Assembly: GCA_012845835.1 (NCBI GenBank)
Contig: JABAKD010000024.1
Coordinates: forward strand, 8,025,103 to 8,089,102
Origin: Undaria pinnatifida
Taxonomy: Eukaryota; Sar; Phaeophyceae; Laminariales; Alariaceae
DNA: 64,000 bases
Direction of reading: 5' to 3'
Part shown: positions 31,815-43,954 of the stretch, in pieces
Position numbering within the stretch: position 1 is the first letter of the stretch
Layout: every line of letters starts with the position of its first letter
Program-made: the position numbers and the translations under genes
Notes under the pieces: generated by a model
Databases searched by the model: none
The model's input: only the letters and a program-made list of their open reading frames with translations
Told to the model about the DNA's origin: nothing

Positions 31815-34800
31815 CTATAATGGTTTGGGTGGCACACCAGTGTCCTTCATGGTTTCGTCCTCAACTGGTGCTGCAGCTGCTGCCGACACAGCTTCGTCCT
31901 CAACAGGAGCTGCAGCTGCTGCTGGTTCTGGTTCTAGTTCGGTTGTTTTGTTCTTCTTCTCGGCGGGTGCGTCGTTCACAGGCTTGCCACCATCCACAGC
32001 CCCTCGTTTGTTTCCTGTCGCCCGCGCCTTTGGCCCCCAGTAAGGTTCTGGGTTCTGCTGATACCTGGTGGCTGTTTTTTTCTGCCACAGACCAGAAGGG
32101 ACGGTGAAATCGGCTTCAAGAGAGGGCTCCTTCGTCAAAATCGCCTGGCCCGGTGAGCTGGTCTTGCGCTTGTCGCTAACCGGGTGCTTCTTCACCCAGC
32201 ACCGCATGATGTCCCACACGACCTCATCTGGGGCATCCGTCTTAACAGCCTGGGGCTCCTTGTGCTGTTGCGACACCCTGTACCCCGCGTTCACGAGCGC
32301 AGCCTGCACGTCTATCATCCTTGGACTGTCGCAGTGAAGAGTGGAGCACATGTCGGGCAAGCTGTAGAAGAGAGGCACGTCGGGCAGTTCTTCCGACACG
32401 GCAGTGAGCATGCCGTGGATACGCTTTTTTGTAGCAGGCGGAAACGGGCCTCGATTTTCCTGGACACGATCCAAGAGCAGTTGCACCCACGCCACGTCGT
32501 GAATGGGCGGGGCCCAGATAGGTCCGCCGACCTTGTATCGCTTCCCGGTCTGAGGGCAGCAGCCGTCGCCTGTGGAGAGCGAAGGGTTGTAGTTGTTTTT
32601 CGACATCTTGCCCACTGGCTGGAGGTAGAAAGAACCACAACCCAAGCTCTGGTGTACGTACGCCGCCTTCGTACAGGCTTTCTTCACCTCAGCCGGAGAC
32701 GTGTACACCCGGACGAAGAGTCGCACGTAAAAGTCAATGCTGAGGCTAAGCACCGGCACAATATGGCGGCGGTAGCGGTTGGCCTGCGCTTCGAGAGCAT
32801 TGAGAACTATCCGAAGAGCCATTTCGTGCAAATACCTTCCCTTCGTCGGCATGCTGCCATATTTGGCATAACAAGTTTCCGGGTGCCCCCCACTGAGAAC
32901 GCCCATATCGGTGCAAGTCACGCACAAAAGCCCCCCGTCATCAACCGCCTGCACGGCTGCATCCAAAAAAGGAGCAGCAGACCCGTAAGGGTCTAGATCG
33001 ATGACGTCGAAGCGCTGTTTCGCCGCGATGCTGGAGTGCATGGCCGCAATTGCATCCCCCTGCTGCACACGAATCTTAGAGAAATCCACCTGGTTGAAGT
33101 CGATGTTTCTCTGTGCAGCCTGTACCGCCGCCTCGTCGAGGTCGTTGACAAGCACCTCCTTAACCCCGGGGATCTCCTTCACGTACCGAATAGAGCGCAA
33201 GGCAGTCGCGGCGAGCGCATCGAGGATTCGTATTCCATCCGTCGCGGCACTCTCTACCACACGCTCGCCCCAGTTCGTTGACTCTAATTGTTGCAAGTCT
33301 TCTGCCGTGAACTCCGCCCCTTCTCGCTACGCCACGGAGCAGGTAATGGGCCGAAAGGTCGGGGGGGGGGGGGGGGGGGGGGTGTCAGTATCCACTCATA
33401 ATCCACAGGAAGGCCCCCTCTAAGGGAGACTGCGAGAATCACATATTCTACGCTTATACGCGTAAAGAGGGCGCCCTTCGGCTTTTGGGGATTTACAGGG
33501 GAAATAAGTCGAAACTATCTGACGGCTACAGCATCGACCACACGACGCTGCCCGGGTCATCGGGGTAGTGTTCATGTCTCCGAACTGCAGGTTGTGCAGC
33601 ATGGTGATGCTCGTACTGCTGCATGCTCTTCCCAGACGCTTGACAGTGCAGTACCGCATTGCAACCATCGTTTTAGGTAGCTACAAATGGGTTTCAAATG
33701 GGTAAGAGCTTTGTTCTTGTGAACTTGTTGAGGCTCGTTTTCTCACGACAAATACCCCGTTTAACAAAAAGGCCGGAGAAACGTTTTTTCAGGGTCGAGT
33801 GCTACACTAAATCCCGAACAATAGCCAATATTAATAGTAGGATAGCGACAAAATAAGACAATGAGCCTCGACGCCAAATTGACGGTTCTTTAGAACTAGT
33901 CTCATAATTTTGGGGACAAACTGCTTGGGTTTTAGAGGGGGGTAAGCCACTGCAGTAGTAAATGGGCGCCTTTCGCGTAGCCAGTGTTCACGGGTTCCTG
34001 CACACGTATAATACCAGGTTGCGTGTTGTAGTGCTCGCTGTAAACGAGTGGTGGGAGACCACAACTACCCACCCGTACGAACCAAGGTCGAATTAATAGT
34101 GAGTGAGTGAGTGAGTGAGTGAGTGAGTGAGTGAGTGAGTGAGTGAGTGAGTGAGTGAGTGAGTGAGTGAGTGAGTGAGTGAGTGAGTGAGTGAGTGAGT
34201 GAGTGAGTGAGTGAGTGAGTGAGTGAGTGAGTGAGTGAGTGAGTGAGTGAGTGAGTGAGTGAGTGAGTGAGTGAGTGAGTGAGTGAGTGAGTGAGTGAGT
34301 GAGTGAGTGAGTGAGTGAGTGAGTGAGTGAGTGAGTGAGTGAGTGAGTGAGTGAGTGAGTGAGTGAGTGAGTGAGTGAGTGAGTGAGTGAGTGAGTGAGT
34401 GAGTGAGTGAGTGAGTGAGTGAGTGAGTGAGTGAGTGAGTGAGTAAAGTATGAACGCGAGTATACCAGAGTGAGTGAGTGAGTAAAGTATGAACGCGAGT
34501 ATACCAGAGTGAGTGAGTGAGTGAGTGAGTGAGTGAGTGAGTGAGTGAGTGAGTAAAGTATTAACGCAAGCATACCAGGCGCCAGGTACCAGGAATGCCT
34601 GAACCACAGTTATGATACAAGTAGTGTAGCATGCCAGGCATAATACTGGTACAACGTAGCAGTTACTGGACCTGTACTCGTACAGCAACAACAGCAGTTG
34701 CTGGTACTGCAGCAGTACTACCAGTACCTGGTACCAGGTACCTCGTGTATGAGTATAATGATACTGGCATACGTCGAGACACATAAGAATCGAACACCAA

Positions 34801-35125
34801 CTAGCTCGTACCAGGTAAATATAAAGCAGCCACTCACCCTCCGTGTCTTCCGTATACAACGCTCGTCCTTCTCCCGAAGGCGTTTCTCCGCGAAGAGCTT
34901 TATCACGTGGATTGAGAGATCTCTGTTGAACACTTGCACCTTGTTGTAAAACACCTCGTTGCCTTCAGAAAACGGGATCGCTGCCTGGCCCTCAACAAGC
35001 AAACGGTGTCCTGAGGGCGGCGGTGGCAGCTGATCCACCGAGGGACCGGCGGAAGTCATGAATAGCTTCCTTCGGCTTGTTAAGGTTCTCCAGACGCGAT
35101 CCACTGGACCTCTGCTCCTGAGCAT
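31815..35125 (-). CDS. TRM1: tRNA (guanine26-N2)-dimethyltransferase TRM1, two exons
   Basis: TRM1 uses S-adenosylmethionine to make N2,N2-dimethylguanosine at tRNA position 26, in nucleus and mitochondria. Exon 1 runs from the ATG at 35059 to 34838 (74 residues), with the conserved NEVFYNKVQVFNRDLS block. Exon 2 is 33326-31815 (503 residues). Both splice sites are phase 0 (AGG|GTGAGT and TAG|CGA), giving 577 residues. Seen: the methyltransferase motif ILDALAATALRSIRY, VNDLDEAA, the hallmark DLDPYG at about 184, GGLLCVTCTDMGVL, a Cys pair around GCCPQTGKRY, the PIHDVAW block, and VKTDAPDEVVWDIMRCW. An Ala/Glu/Lys-rich tail follows. An in-frame upstream ATG at 35125 would add 22 Arg-rich residues like a mitochondrial presequence; I use it as the outer limit. 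Confidence 0.93.
33361..33382. repeat. 22-base poly-G (poly-C on the TRM1 sense strand)
   Basis: An uninterrupted G run that reads as C22 in TRM1 pre-mRNA, about 35 to 56 bases upstream of the exon 2 acceptor, where a pyrimidine tract could sit. It could form a quadruplex on the plus strand. Confidence 0.9.
34099..34560. repeat. GTGA tetranucleotide array in the TRM1 intron
   Basis: About 345 bp of uninterrupted (GTGA)n, then three higher-order units of (GTGA)n joined by GTAAAGTATGAACGCGAGTA and TACCAGA. Translated ORFs through it (repeating THSL) are artefacts. Confidence 0.95.
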
Positions 35126-38100
35126 GCGATAAAGCAACGACTTCCAGCTCGTGTCCTCTGTTCTTTGTAGGCACTGCTGTGGTGTCTCGTGGTGTGGTAG
35201 TGTGGTGCCAGGGAAATAACGGTGTTCCATTGTAGTTGCGTTGCCTTTCGGGGAGTGTTCCACATGAGTCTCCGCAGAAGCGAATCATCCCCGCCTGCCG
35301 TCCTGCGTCCACCTTCAGGGGTGCGCCGTCATAGCGTTTGAGTTTGAAAGTTAGACGGCGGATTTTGCCCTCTTCTCTTGCCGTCTCTGCATTGCCTCGG
35401 GATCCCATTGAAACAACTATCACGGTGAAGTCACGGTGTATATTTCTCCCACCTCTCTTGCTTGTTTTGGGAGGCTTTCTTGTGTCGGGAACAACAACTA
35501 ACAGTAGTAGTAGACTAAAATCGTATGGGTGAACTGCACCCGAAGTGACAATGACCAGGTATAGGTATGTATGTTTCTGGTACTACAGTAGTACGACGGC
35601 AGCATTATAGCTGCCATATCATTCTCCTGGACAGACGAAGCACAAAGCGCAGGTATACCCACATATATCGGGACACCGGTTGGTTCGTGATTGAGATACT
35701 GCCTGCAGGCCCGCAAAGTCGATCTAGCTGATCTCGTGACAACATTTATTTTGTCGTTGGACGCTGCTCATGATTGATGCACATCAATACTCCCCCACTG
35801 ATTTATTTTCGTTTTCGGCAATGTAATACAAGGGCTTCGCGCTGCGGGCGGCGTGCTCGCGTAAGAAAGATTTAATATAAAGGGGGCAGAGAGAGGAGGC
35901 CAATGAATTAGTGCAACTATTATAGCGATTTGATAATGCCAAGAGGTACTTGCGCGGAGCTGATTGCCCTGACTTTTCTGTGCTGCATGTTGGCGATCAC
36001 TGATCGGCAGTACAGTAGTACGGGTTTAATTGGCGAAGAAAAAAAAGCGAAGAGGGCCGAGATGGAGGACAAAATAAATAACGACGAAATCAAAAAGACC
36101 AGTACACACACGTACTACCGGTACTACCGGTACCTGGTACTTCGCCAAATACCTGCTGCGTGGTGGTGCTCTGTTTGTTCTAAAGAAAGCACAGGGCGCC
36201 GCTCCGCGGGCGTCTGAAGCCGCCCGCTACGTACGCTCGCGCAAAGAAGAATGCAACTGAAACATGTAAAGGGGGTAGGAGGAAGAGGCCTGTGATTATT
36301 CGGAAATCAAAGAAAAGCTAAAAAAGCTGGACCGTTCCGCAAGTAATGCACAGGCGGCAAATTAGCGGCAAATGGTAGGAAGTTCTTACTACACAATAAG
36401 GAAGAAAAAATCGCGAAAAGGTTCAAAATCATGTTGGCAGAAAAACCAAATTTGGAGGAAGCAGCTGAAAAGTCAAGAAACAACTGGCAAAACGAGCAGA
36501 AACGAAAATATCAATAAGGCGGAGCAACAAATCAAAGAAAAGCTGGACCGTCCGACCCCGGAGATGCCAGGGAAGCACCAACCGAGCACTTTCAGCAAAA
36601 AGAGCTAAGTAAGTCTACGCGTGTAACACTAGTTGTACTTACTTACTGTTGTTGTTGCAGCCGTTTCTATCTTGTGGCTTCTCGCAGGACAATGAGGAGT
36701 GTTACAATAACCCAGTACCTTAATTAAGCTCATCATGCTGCTATTAGCACGCACTGCATGGTGTCCTCAATATCGGAGTTCGGTCGGGCGAAAGAATGCC
36801 TTGTGTATTCGAATTTCGTGTTTGTGATAATCCATCCGCGCCTTGCAGCGCCACATGATGATGAGCTAAATGCGCGTCACCACGCTCTCAGGTATCGAAC
36901 GCGCCTGCTCAGGGTGCCCCTCTCACTTATTCTACATTCTGCATTCCAAGTGCTTTGTCACCAACGGTGGGTGCAGTTATTAACGGGTTAACACGGTTGG
37001 TTGCAGGAGAACCAGTCCCCAGTCGCAGCCATCGATAAAAAGACATACCTGGTACATAAAGAAGCCCCGAGCAGCAGCTGGGATATGTGCCACGGCAAAA
37101 ACTGGGTGTGACGCAACACACGACGAGCCGTTAGATTCTGCCGCGAAGTTGCTACATTCCAGGTAGCATGGTATCACCTGGAAATCAAGCGAAGTCGTGA
37201 GACAACCTGAACAGATTTTACTGCTGGATTCGAGGAAAAAACATATTCTTAATATTTCATACTTGCCTATACACAGGTCTGAAATCCGACTCTAACTCAA
37301 AGAAACACTATTATATTTTTGTTGCGACAATTACACAAACAGGAAAAAGGCTCGATGCTACTCGTAGCTCACGCCCAGTCGAGTGGTTGAAAAATGTTTA
37401 CAAGAGGAATGAAAGCAGCCAAATTCATGGCGCTACAGCGCGTAGGTCATCTGGCAGAGCTATATATACATAACCACCGCCCAATGCGAGGACCAAGCAC
37501 CGTTACGGAGAACTCCGACCCTCCTTAGCGAAAGGCATATCCAATACCAAACACCGTACAACGCGAGGACCAAGCAACGCCAGGGAGAACTCCAACCCCC
37601 CCTTAGCGAAAGGCATCCAATAACGACCATCGTAGGGACCAAAACATTGACGGCAGGAGCAGGACATAAGAGCGCCCTGAACATGCATCGAGTTATCAAT
37701 ACGACGCACCACCGACGGGGGCTCGCACTACCATAGACGTGTGACAGCAGTAGTAGTCTACTAATAGACTAGAGCATCGCACTAGCCACGAACAAAAAAA
37801 AACGAGAAGTCATACGGGGACCTGCAGGGCGTAACAGGCAGAGGGCCCAAAACATGGATGGCTACAAGAAGCGCCGATATTGTAGGTACACTACGCCCTT
37901 GGCGTCTAAGCGGTTGGGTGTGGTGTTTATTGTCTGCCTCAGTACAGCTTACTGCCGTTGCACCCATCAAGACCAGTCCATCCGTCATACGACATCGTGC
38001 ACTGCTATGATCATGACGTCCTAGACACTCTAACATGAATACCTACCACACCTCTGCCCGGTAATATGGATAGAAATAGAAACGTAGCGCAGCACAGCAT

Positions 38101-38152
38101 ACAAAAGTCCCAACCATGCGTCGACAAGGCGGCTGCCTTCTGTGTGACGGCT
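35126..38152. other. Intergenic between TRM1 and the telobox gene
   Basis: A minus-strand ORF at 34992-35423 has reasonable composition but overlaps TRM1 exon 1 in another frame. A 77-bp unit is tandemly repeated at 37486-37625 (TTAGCGAAAGGCAT in each). GC hairpins lie at 35828 and 36191. No gene recognised. Confidence 0.4.
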
Positions 38153-38395
38153 CTACTTGTTGAGGTTGCGCCATTTGTCTTTCAGGTCCACGGCGGTGCG
38201 ACAATCCCGGAATTTATACAGGGCCAGAGCCTGCTTCCACTTCCCCCTTCCCAATGCTAAAACCGCGGCTTGGAGGTGGTTGACCTCTTCCTCAGACCAG
38301 GGGACACGACGCCTTGCTGTACCGAGGGCGACGTCGCTTGATGCCCTTGAGCTACTCGCGCCAAATGGCGACGCCAGCGGGGACTCTGTCCGCGG
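38153..38395 (-). CDS. C-terminal exon with telobox MYB/SANT domain (telomere-repeat-binding type)
   Basis: The last exon encodes about 80 residues after the acceptor CTGCTGCAG|CC. Its MYB/SANT domain begins RRRVPWSEEEVNHLQAAV, contains GRGKWKQAL, and ends RTAVDLKDKWRNLNK followed at once by the stop. VDLKDKWRNL is the telobox signature in helix 3 of TRF1/TRF2, plant TRB/TRFL and yeast Tbf1/Taz1-type proteins that bind double-stranded telomeric repeats. A single C-terminal MYB is the TRF layout. The Ser/Pro-rich linker before it is typical of a flexible hinge. Upstream exons are probably among those listed at 40480-43047 and 50181-50594, all on this strand. The splice link from the exon ending at 40480 is unresolved because the phases do not match directly. 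Confidence 0.82.
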   Translation of the reverse strand, partial: PRTESPLASPFGASSSRASSDVALGTARRRVPWSEEEVNHLQAAVLALGRGKWKQALALYKFRDCRTAVDLKDKWRNLNK

Positions 38396-40479
38396 CTGCA
38401 GCAGGACCAAAACGCACGAGTATGTGACTGTTGTTACGTAAACAATTGAGGCTTGAGCGAGAAAAACTGCCGAATAAAAGTGACGATTGCGGCATTTGTC
38501 ACACGAGGAAACGCGGGCTGCTGGATGGCATGATGGCAGGTGTAGCGTCCTAGCCACCGTGCAAAGAGTTGCGCGACCCTGCTCGTGCTTTTGCGTGACA
38601 ATGCTGGACTGGACGGGTGGCAAAACCACACTTATTCTGTTTGCGTAATGTATGCACCTGGGCCCCAGAAGGGTTAAACACCCTCCTCAACATACCTGCC
38701 TACGGTAGGTGCGGTGTGAGACACGAGGATTGCGCTGCAGCCATTAAGACTACTAATCTCAGTTACGAGCGAATCCGAGCTTATTTACACCAAGCCTAAA
38801 ATTAGACCACTTTCAAGATGGCTGGATGCTTCTATAAAGGTTTTGTGTGAGCCGGCGAGCGAGCTTGAGCTATACCACTTTCCAAATAATCAATGAACGC
38901 GCACAAGTTAACGGCAGTTACAATTATCCTGTACAGCATGTCAGTGCTATAAATAGTAGGTTATGTACTCGAAGTGTATGTCTTCTTATCGCATACAATG
39001 TTTCTTTGGCCCCGGAGGCAAATATTAAGGAGGCAGCTGTATGCAAAGACAACGTCTCAGAAAGAGGCCATCGAGGGCTTGATACAAACGTGGGAGGGGG
39101 AATAATTTTACGGCTGGCTAGCGCTACAGTAGTGGTGGCCACCCTAATTGTTTGCAATGTTAAGCTATTACTGGTTGGGCTTTTGGTGTCGCGATATGCA
39201 CTATTAATAATACCATGGACTTGTTTGTCACGTCGCCACAACAAACCGTGTTTAACTCCTTTTTGAGCGGGGTACAGAGCCACTCGCGAGATTCTGGCCT
39301 AAACGGGGTACAGTGCAAATGGGCGCATAATGGTATACTTATCTACTACTGTATATAATACTATAATACCGCACGCTTGGTCTCAGAGGCGCGCGCGCTT
39401 CTATGGGCATGAGATACGAAAGCAATCGAGTCTACACAATGACAAGATAATCTCACCAACGGGCGATCGACGAGAGTTGCCCTTCGCACCTCAGGCGGAT
39501 CGTCTACGCTTTGAGAATCGTCAAAGTCCACCTGTTAATCGCATATCGCATCCAGATGCATGGCGTAGAAAAACTCACGTGAAACAGAGCGATGGACCCA
39601 TAATGAAATAAATGGGCCAGGCACTCTCAGGTAACACAGAGCATTCACGCTTACCGCAATATCTCACGCTTTGAGCTGGTCAGACGCTAGATGAGTATAC
39701 AACACCGCCGTGGCATACAGTACTCCATCTACGCTGGTTGCTAACTCCAAAGAAGAGCAACAATAGCGCGCCAAGTATAACGCGGAGTGCGTGCAGGAAT
39801 CGCTCTCTGTTTTAGTCCCGAAAATGCGGAAATGTCATCTCCCCTCAAGATGGTGCACAATATACCCCTTGCAGCAAGTTTGGCGCAACAAGTTATCACG
39901 CAACTAACATTGAACAATGGCCAACATCTCGCAGAGGGACGGCACACTTGCCACGAATACTTTTGCACACGATGGTAGGGTCACGGACGCGCTAACTAAA
40001 GAGTCAACAAGGTCATTCAGCTTGATTAAAGTGTTTTACCTGTTCACCTGGAGAGCTCCGTGTGACGAGAGCTCTCTTCCTCGCCGGTTCGACTGGTCTG
40101 GACGACATTTAGAGCAGAGCGAGGCACACAAGAAATATATTACATTATTACAATCAAATGCGAGCTCCTAGCGACAGATATGCAATCTGAAATCCGTCGG
40201 AAAGCACTGTCAATATGCATATATGGGGACCATAGGCAATACGGTCAGATCGCGGGTTCCTAACACGGTGCATAAACTACTCCAGGATTGTACCCGCGTT
40301 TTGGGGTACACAATTCTCTGCACTATTAATATAATAGTATGGGATGCATTCGGCGGTAGCGAAAGGGTTAACATTCTCAGACCTGAAAAAAGTATTACGC
40401 ACCAATTTCAAGCCAGGTCTCCCCAAAAACACAGGTTGAGTTCTAAAAGGGCTAAGCGCGCTGGTTCTTTGGGGCTTAC

Positions 40480-43047
40480 CTCTCGCTAGATTCAGCAGCG
40501 GCGCTGCCCGTGGCGGCACTACGATTCTTCTTTGCCGAAGTGCGCCGGTGAGGAACGGTTTCGCTTATGGCTAGGGCTTCGGGCACAGTCCCGGGATGCC
40601 CTGTCATCTCCCGCTGGAGGTGCTCGTTCGCCTGCTCCAAGCCGATTCCCACGCAAGCATCGGATTAAGCAAAGCCCCAACGTTTTGCTTTAGAAAGCAC
40701 GCATGAGGACTATTAATAGTAGTCAAAACACCAACTGGATAAAAAAAATACTTTGAACCATACGCTGGTATACTATAGAAGGGGACGTGGCCGATACATG
40801 TGGCAATCGGAGGCCGTAAATGCGACCATGCAACACTGCTATCACTAACAAAGTACTGTCGCGTGTGCTCAATCAAGAGCCTGCTGGGGACGTGGGTCGA
40901 GCTTCAAACAAGCAAAGTGCTCAAAAAGGTAAGGCCAGAAAATTCCGAAGAAAAATAACAAATTCGATACGCTGCACACCCTTGAAAGCCCGAAACTTCT
41001 GCGCAACCTAGGCTCAAACCATGGTGGATCTAACTGATTTACCAGTTCATCGTCGCCCCCGCTAGCTGAAACGTTACGGTACTTATGGGACCGAGGCTCT
41101 TTCCGGTGCAGTCGATGCAAGCGTGCACGACGACGGCAAGAGTGAACTAAAAGGAGCCCCTCATCACGAGATAAGCCCACGAAACGCTGATGGGGTCGTG
41201 TTTGGGAAGACAGAACGCAGCGTTATGCAGCCCTATAGTCCGTCGGGGGACGTGAAGTGTATCCTACGGAAATATACACACATTAAACACTGAGCAAGGG
41301 CAAACCACAATAATAGAAAACGACACCACACTCGCAACCGCGACGGACCTAAAAACAAACCGCCGGATCAAGGTTTCTGGAAGAGCGTAAAACACCTTAA
41401 TATAATAGTTTTTTACTCGGTTTCAAGTATACCGCCCCCTGTCTCGGTCTCGGAAACTGGAGCGTGCTATATATTGGGACTCTTTCGTTTCGTATTATCT
41501 TGACTGAGCGCACCTTCGCCAACGCCTGGGCACTCTCCGGGGCATCAATTTCAGCTTGGACCTTCTCGGCACGTTTGCGCTTAGGCAATATTCCCACCGG
41601 GCTTTCCGCCGAGGGTTTGGGCACTCTGGACGAAGCCTGAGGTTCATCCGTACGGCCTTGCCTTTCGTGCCCCGCTGTACCCACGTCCTCGTCGAGCAGG
41701 CTGACTACGGAATACCTCTGCCGAAAACACCGCAAAGCAGACGAGCATCTCGCGACTGAGCACTTTCAGACAATGAACATCTTCGCTGCGGTTCGCCCAC
41801 CTGCGCGACTGCGTCAGGGTGCATACTTTTTGCCCTATGGGGCACATCCTTGCGGAACTCAGGCACGACTCCACATAACCATGATTTTTCCCGCCAAGCT
41901 AGGCGACATCAATAACCGCAATAACGTATTTTCCTGAGGCTTAAACGACGACGCATCCAGCCTCATGTTTTATATTGCTCTGAACAAATCGACCTCGAAC
42001 AATCAGTAGGCAATAGTAGGCAATACCAAGCCTACCAATAAAACATTCAAGGCCGGGTATGGGGCCAGGGTTTGAAACGGTCTCATTCCAACACGAATAC
42101 ATTATTTAAAACGCGAACAGCGGGCTCCGGCAAGAAACGAACAGCTAAGGGAAAGGGCATCAAGTGTACCTATTGTGCACCAGTATGATGCACTCTAAAG
42201 CTGCTATACATACTTACAACGCACGCAGTTTACCATTCAACGATTCAAAGGGTTCGGAAGAGGCCACCCTAGCCTGTAGGAAAACAAGCTTCTCGCTTGC
42301 AGCGGCAACGGAAATACAGAGCTGTCACTTGAGAAGATAATTCGCACTGGACTCTGCCCGTGCAGAAAAATACGTGATCGACACAGCCACTTACTTGGAC
42401 AAGTTTTGGCGTCGGCAGTAGCGCCGAATCCAATCGTCGCGTGAATGCCTTCAGGTTCTCCTCGAATGTAGCCAGCCTGTTTTCCTGGAATAACATAAGA
42501 AGGACCAACCGAACAGGTCAAGCCAGACGAAAAACAACACCGCACAATGGATGCACCCATGGGACTGTAAGAGCAAGAGCGATTTACGATATCATCCGAA
42601 TACGCAGCTGCATAGCTACGGCAACACCTCCTGATCGTTCAGGGTTGTTCAGAGCTTTAAAATGTGGCTCATTAATGCGTCGTCGTTCTAAGCTCAAGAA
42701 AAATGCGTATTTCCCATGAATTAGCTCTTGTGTGCGCGTGTTTAAGCGTGACATTTCGGGTAACTACAACGTATTACCCGTTTTCTGCAGAGGCTCACTT
42801 TAAGAAGAGTGCGGATTTTGACGCCGTTAACGACACGGCGCTTCTCCAAAAATATGTCGGTAAGGTTACGCCTTTCCTTGGCGTTGGCCATCTGTTCTTC
42901 GTCGTCAAGCTTGTCCGTGTCTTCGTCCACTTGTGGAAGGATTTGGTCCACATATTCCAGGTACGTTTCGAGCGAGATCGCGCTCCAGTCTACTTCGCCG
43001 TCACCAGCATAAAGCTTCCCTTTGGCTTTGACGCAAGACAGGGCCGC
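40480..43047 (-). CDS. Four internal exons, possibly of the telobox gene
   Basis: Four exons with good splice sites lie in order on the minus strand: 43047-42799 (83 residues, helical and acidic, contains SLETYLEYVDQILPQVDEDT), 42484-42395 (30 residues, NRLATFEENLKAFTRRLDS), 41717-41514 (68 residues, with the nuclear-localisation-like PKRKRAEK), and 40631-40480 (starts ANEHLQREM, coiled-coil-like, basic SAKKNRSA). The first three are phase 0 at both ends and so join cleanly. The fourth ends in phase 2. No family is recognised from these exons alone. Helical N-terminal region, then a basic signal, then a C-terminal MYB fits a TRF-like protein, but that assembly is inference. Confidence 0.6.
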
Positions 43048-43200
43048 CTGCGTGCCACAAGCACAAAAAGCAGCGACGGTAAAAGGCATGTTTCGAGCGA
43101 GATCGCGCGCAAGTCAACTTTGTCGTCCTTGGTACAACGATTCCCTCTGGCTTTGACGCACGACAGAGCCGCCGGCGTGCAGTAAGCACAGAATGCGGCA
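42968..43200 (-). repeat. Tandem partial duplication of an exon and its acceptor
   Basis: An approximately 115-bp segment covering the intron end and the first part of the 43047 exon is duplicated just upstream (about 43083-43200). Both copies keep the GCGTCAAAGCC and GCGATCTCGCTCGAAAC blocks. The upstream copy has CACGCCG where the used copy has the acceptor CACGCAG. Confidence 0.75.
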
Positions 43201-43954
43201 AATGAATACCTGAGCTTTCGTTCACTAACGCTGATCACCGGAACAGATAATGCAGTACTCCGTGCAGGCGCAGATGGTTCTCAAAAAGTAGGAGTGTGCC
43301 ATATGAGGGGTTCAAGCAGCTGCCGTGATGAGAGGAATAATCGCGAAGATTCAGCGACAGCATCTCAGACCCCGTCTCACCTGTCGCACAATCGCAGCTC
43401 GCATGCTTGGCCACGTTTCTGCGATGATGGACTCGTCGGTGTCAGGAAGGTACTGGAGCTGCGGATGGCAACAAAGAGCAGGCAAGACTTGCCGCGATGA
43501 TTTCCAGAACCACGGTAAACGAACTGCATGGACGTGCACAGCATTATATCATCGCGGGGCTAGGACGGCCTACAGTACAACCTCCGGGTATGTTATATTG
43601 ATACTGCACGCGGAATCCGAGGTTTGTGGGGTCCGCCATTTGGAGGCGTATCGGAATTCAGGAGTGAGGGAAGAAGTCGTACCCGGGGACCCGTGGGGGG
43701 TTGGGCACTGCGTAGCTCGGACCTCGATGCGAAGAATAAGGCACACCGCAAACGAGAGCAGAGAGTACCGTACTAGAACTGATGTGCGCTAGAAAAGGCT
43801 TGGATGTCTATGGATAGATCGGTTTTTCTACGCACCACCCTGTCGCTCCTAATCCGTGGCCTTCGTCTAGACGTACATGCAATATAAAAAAACTTGAATA
43901 ACGAGAAGCGTGGAACACAGCTTTAAGCGCAGAAGAGATACAAGCTGCTACTAC

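Noticed and set aside
32184-32996. Plus-strand ORF of 270 codons
   Set aside because: It lies entirely opposite TRM1 exon 2 and is a shadow of that coding sequence.
33932-34859. Minus-strand ORFs of 213 and 264 codons made of repeating THSL
   Set aside because: They are translations of the GTGA tetranucleotide array in the TRM1 intron.
36372-36608. Lysine/glutamine-rich plus-strand ORF
   Set aside because: It contains a short internal duplication of AAATCAAAGAAAAGCT and has no family motif or clear exon ends.
39330-40170. Scattered ORFs suggesting an old polyprotein remnant
   Set aside because: A few suggestive words only, no ordered set of domains and no terminal repeats.
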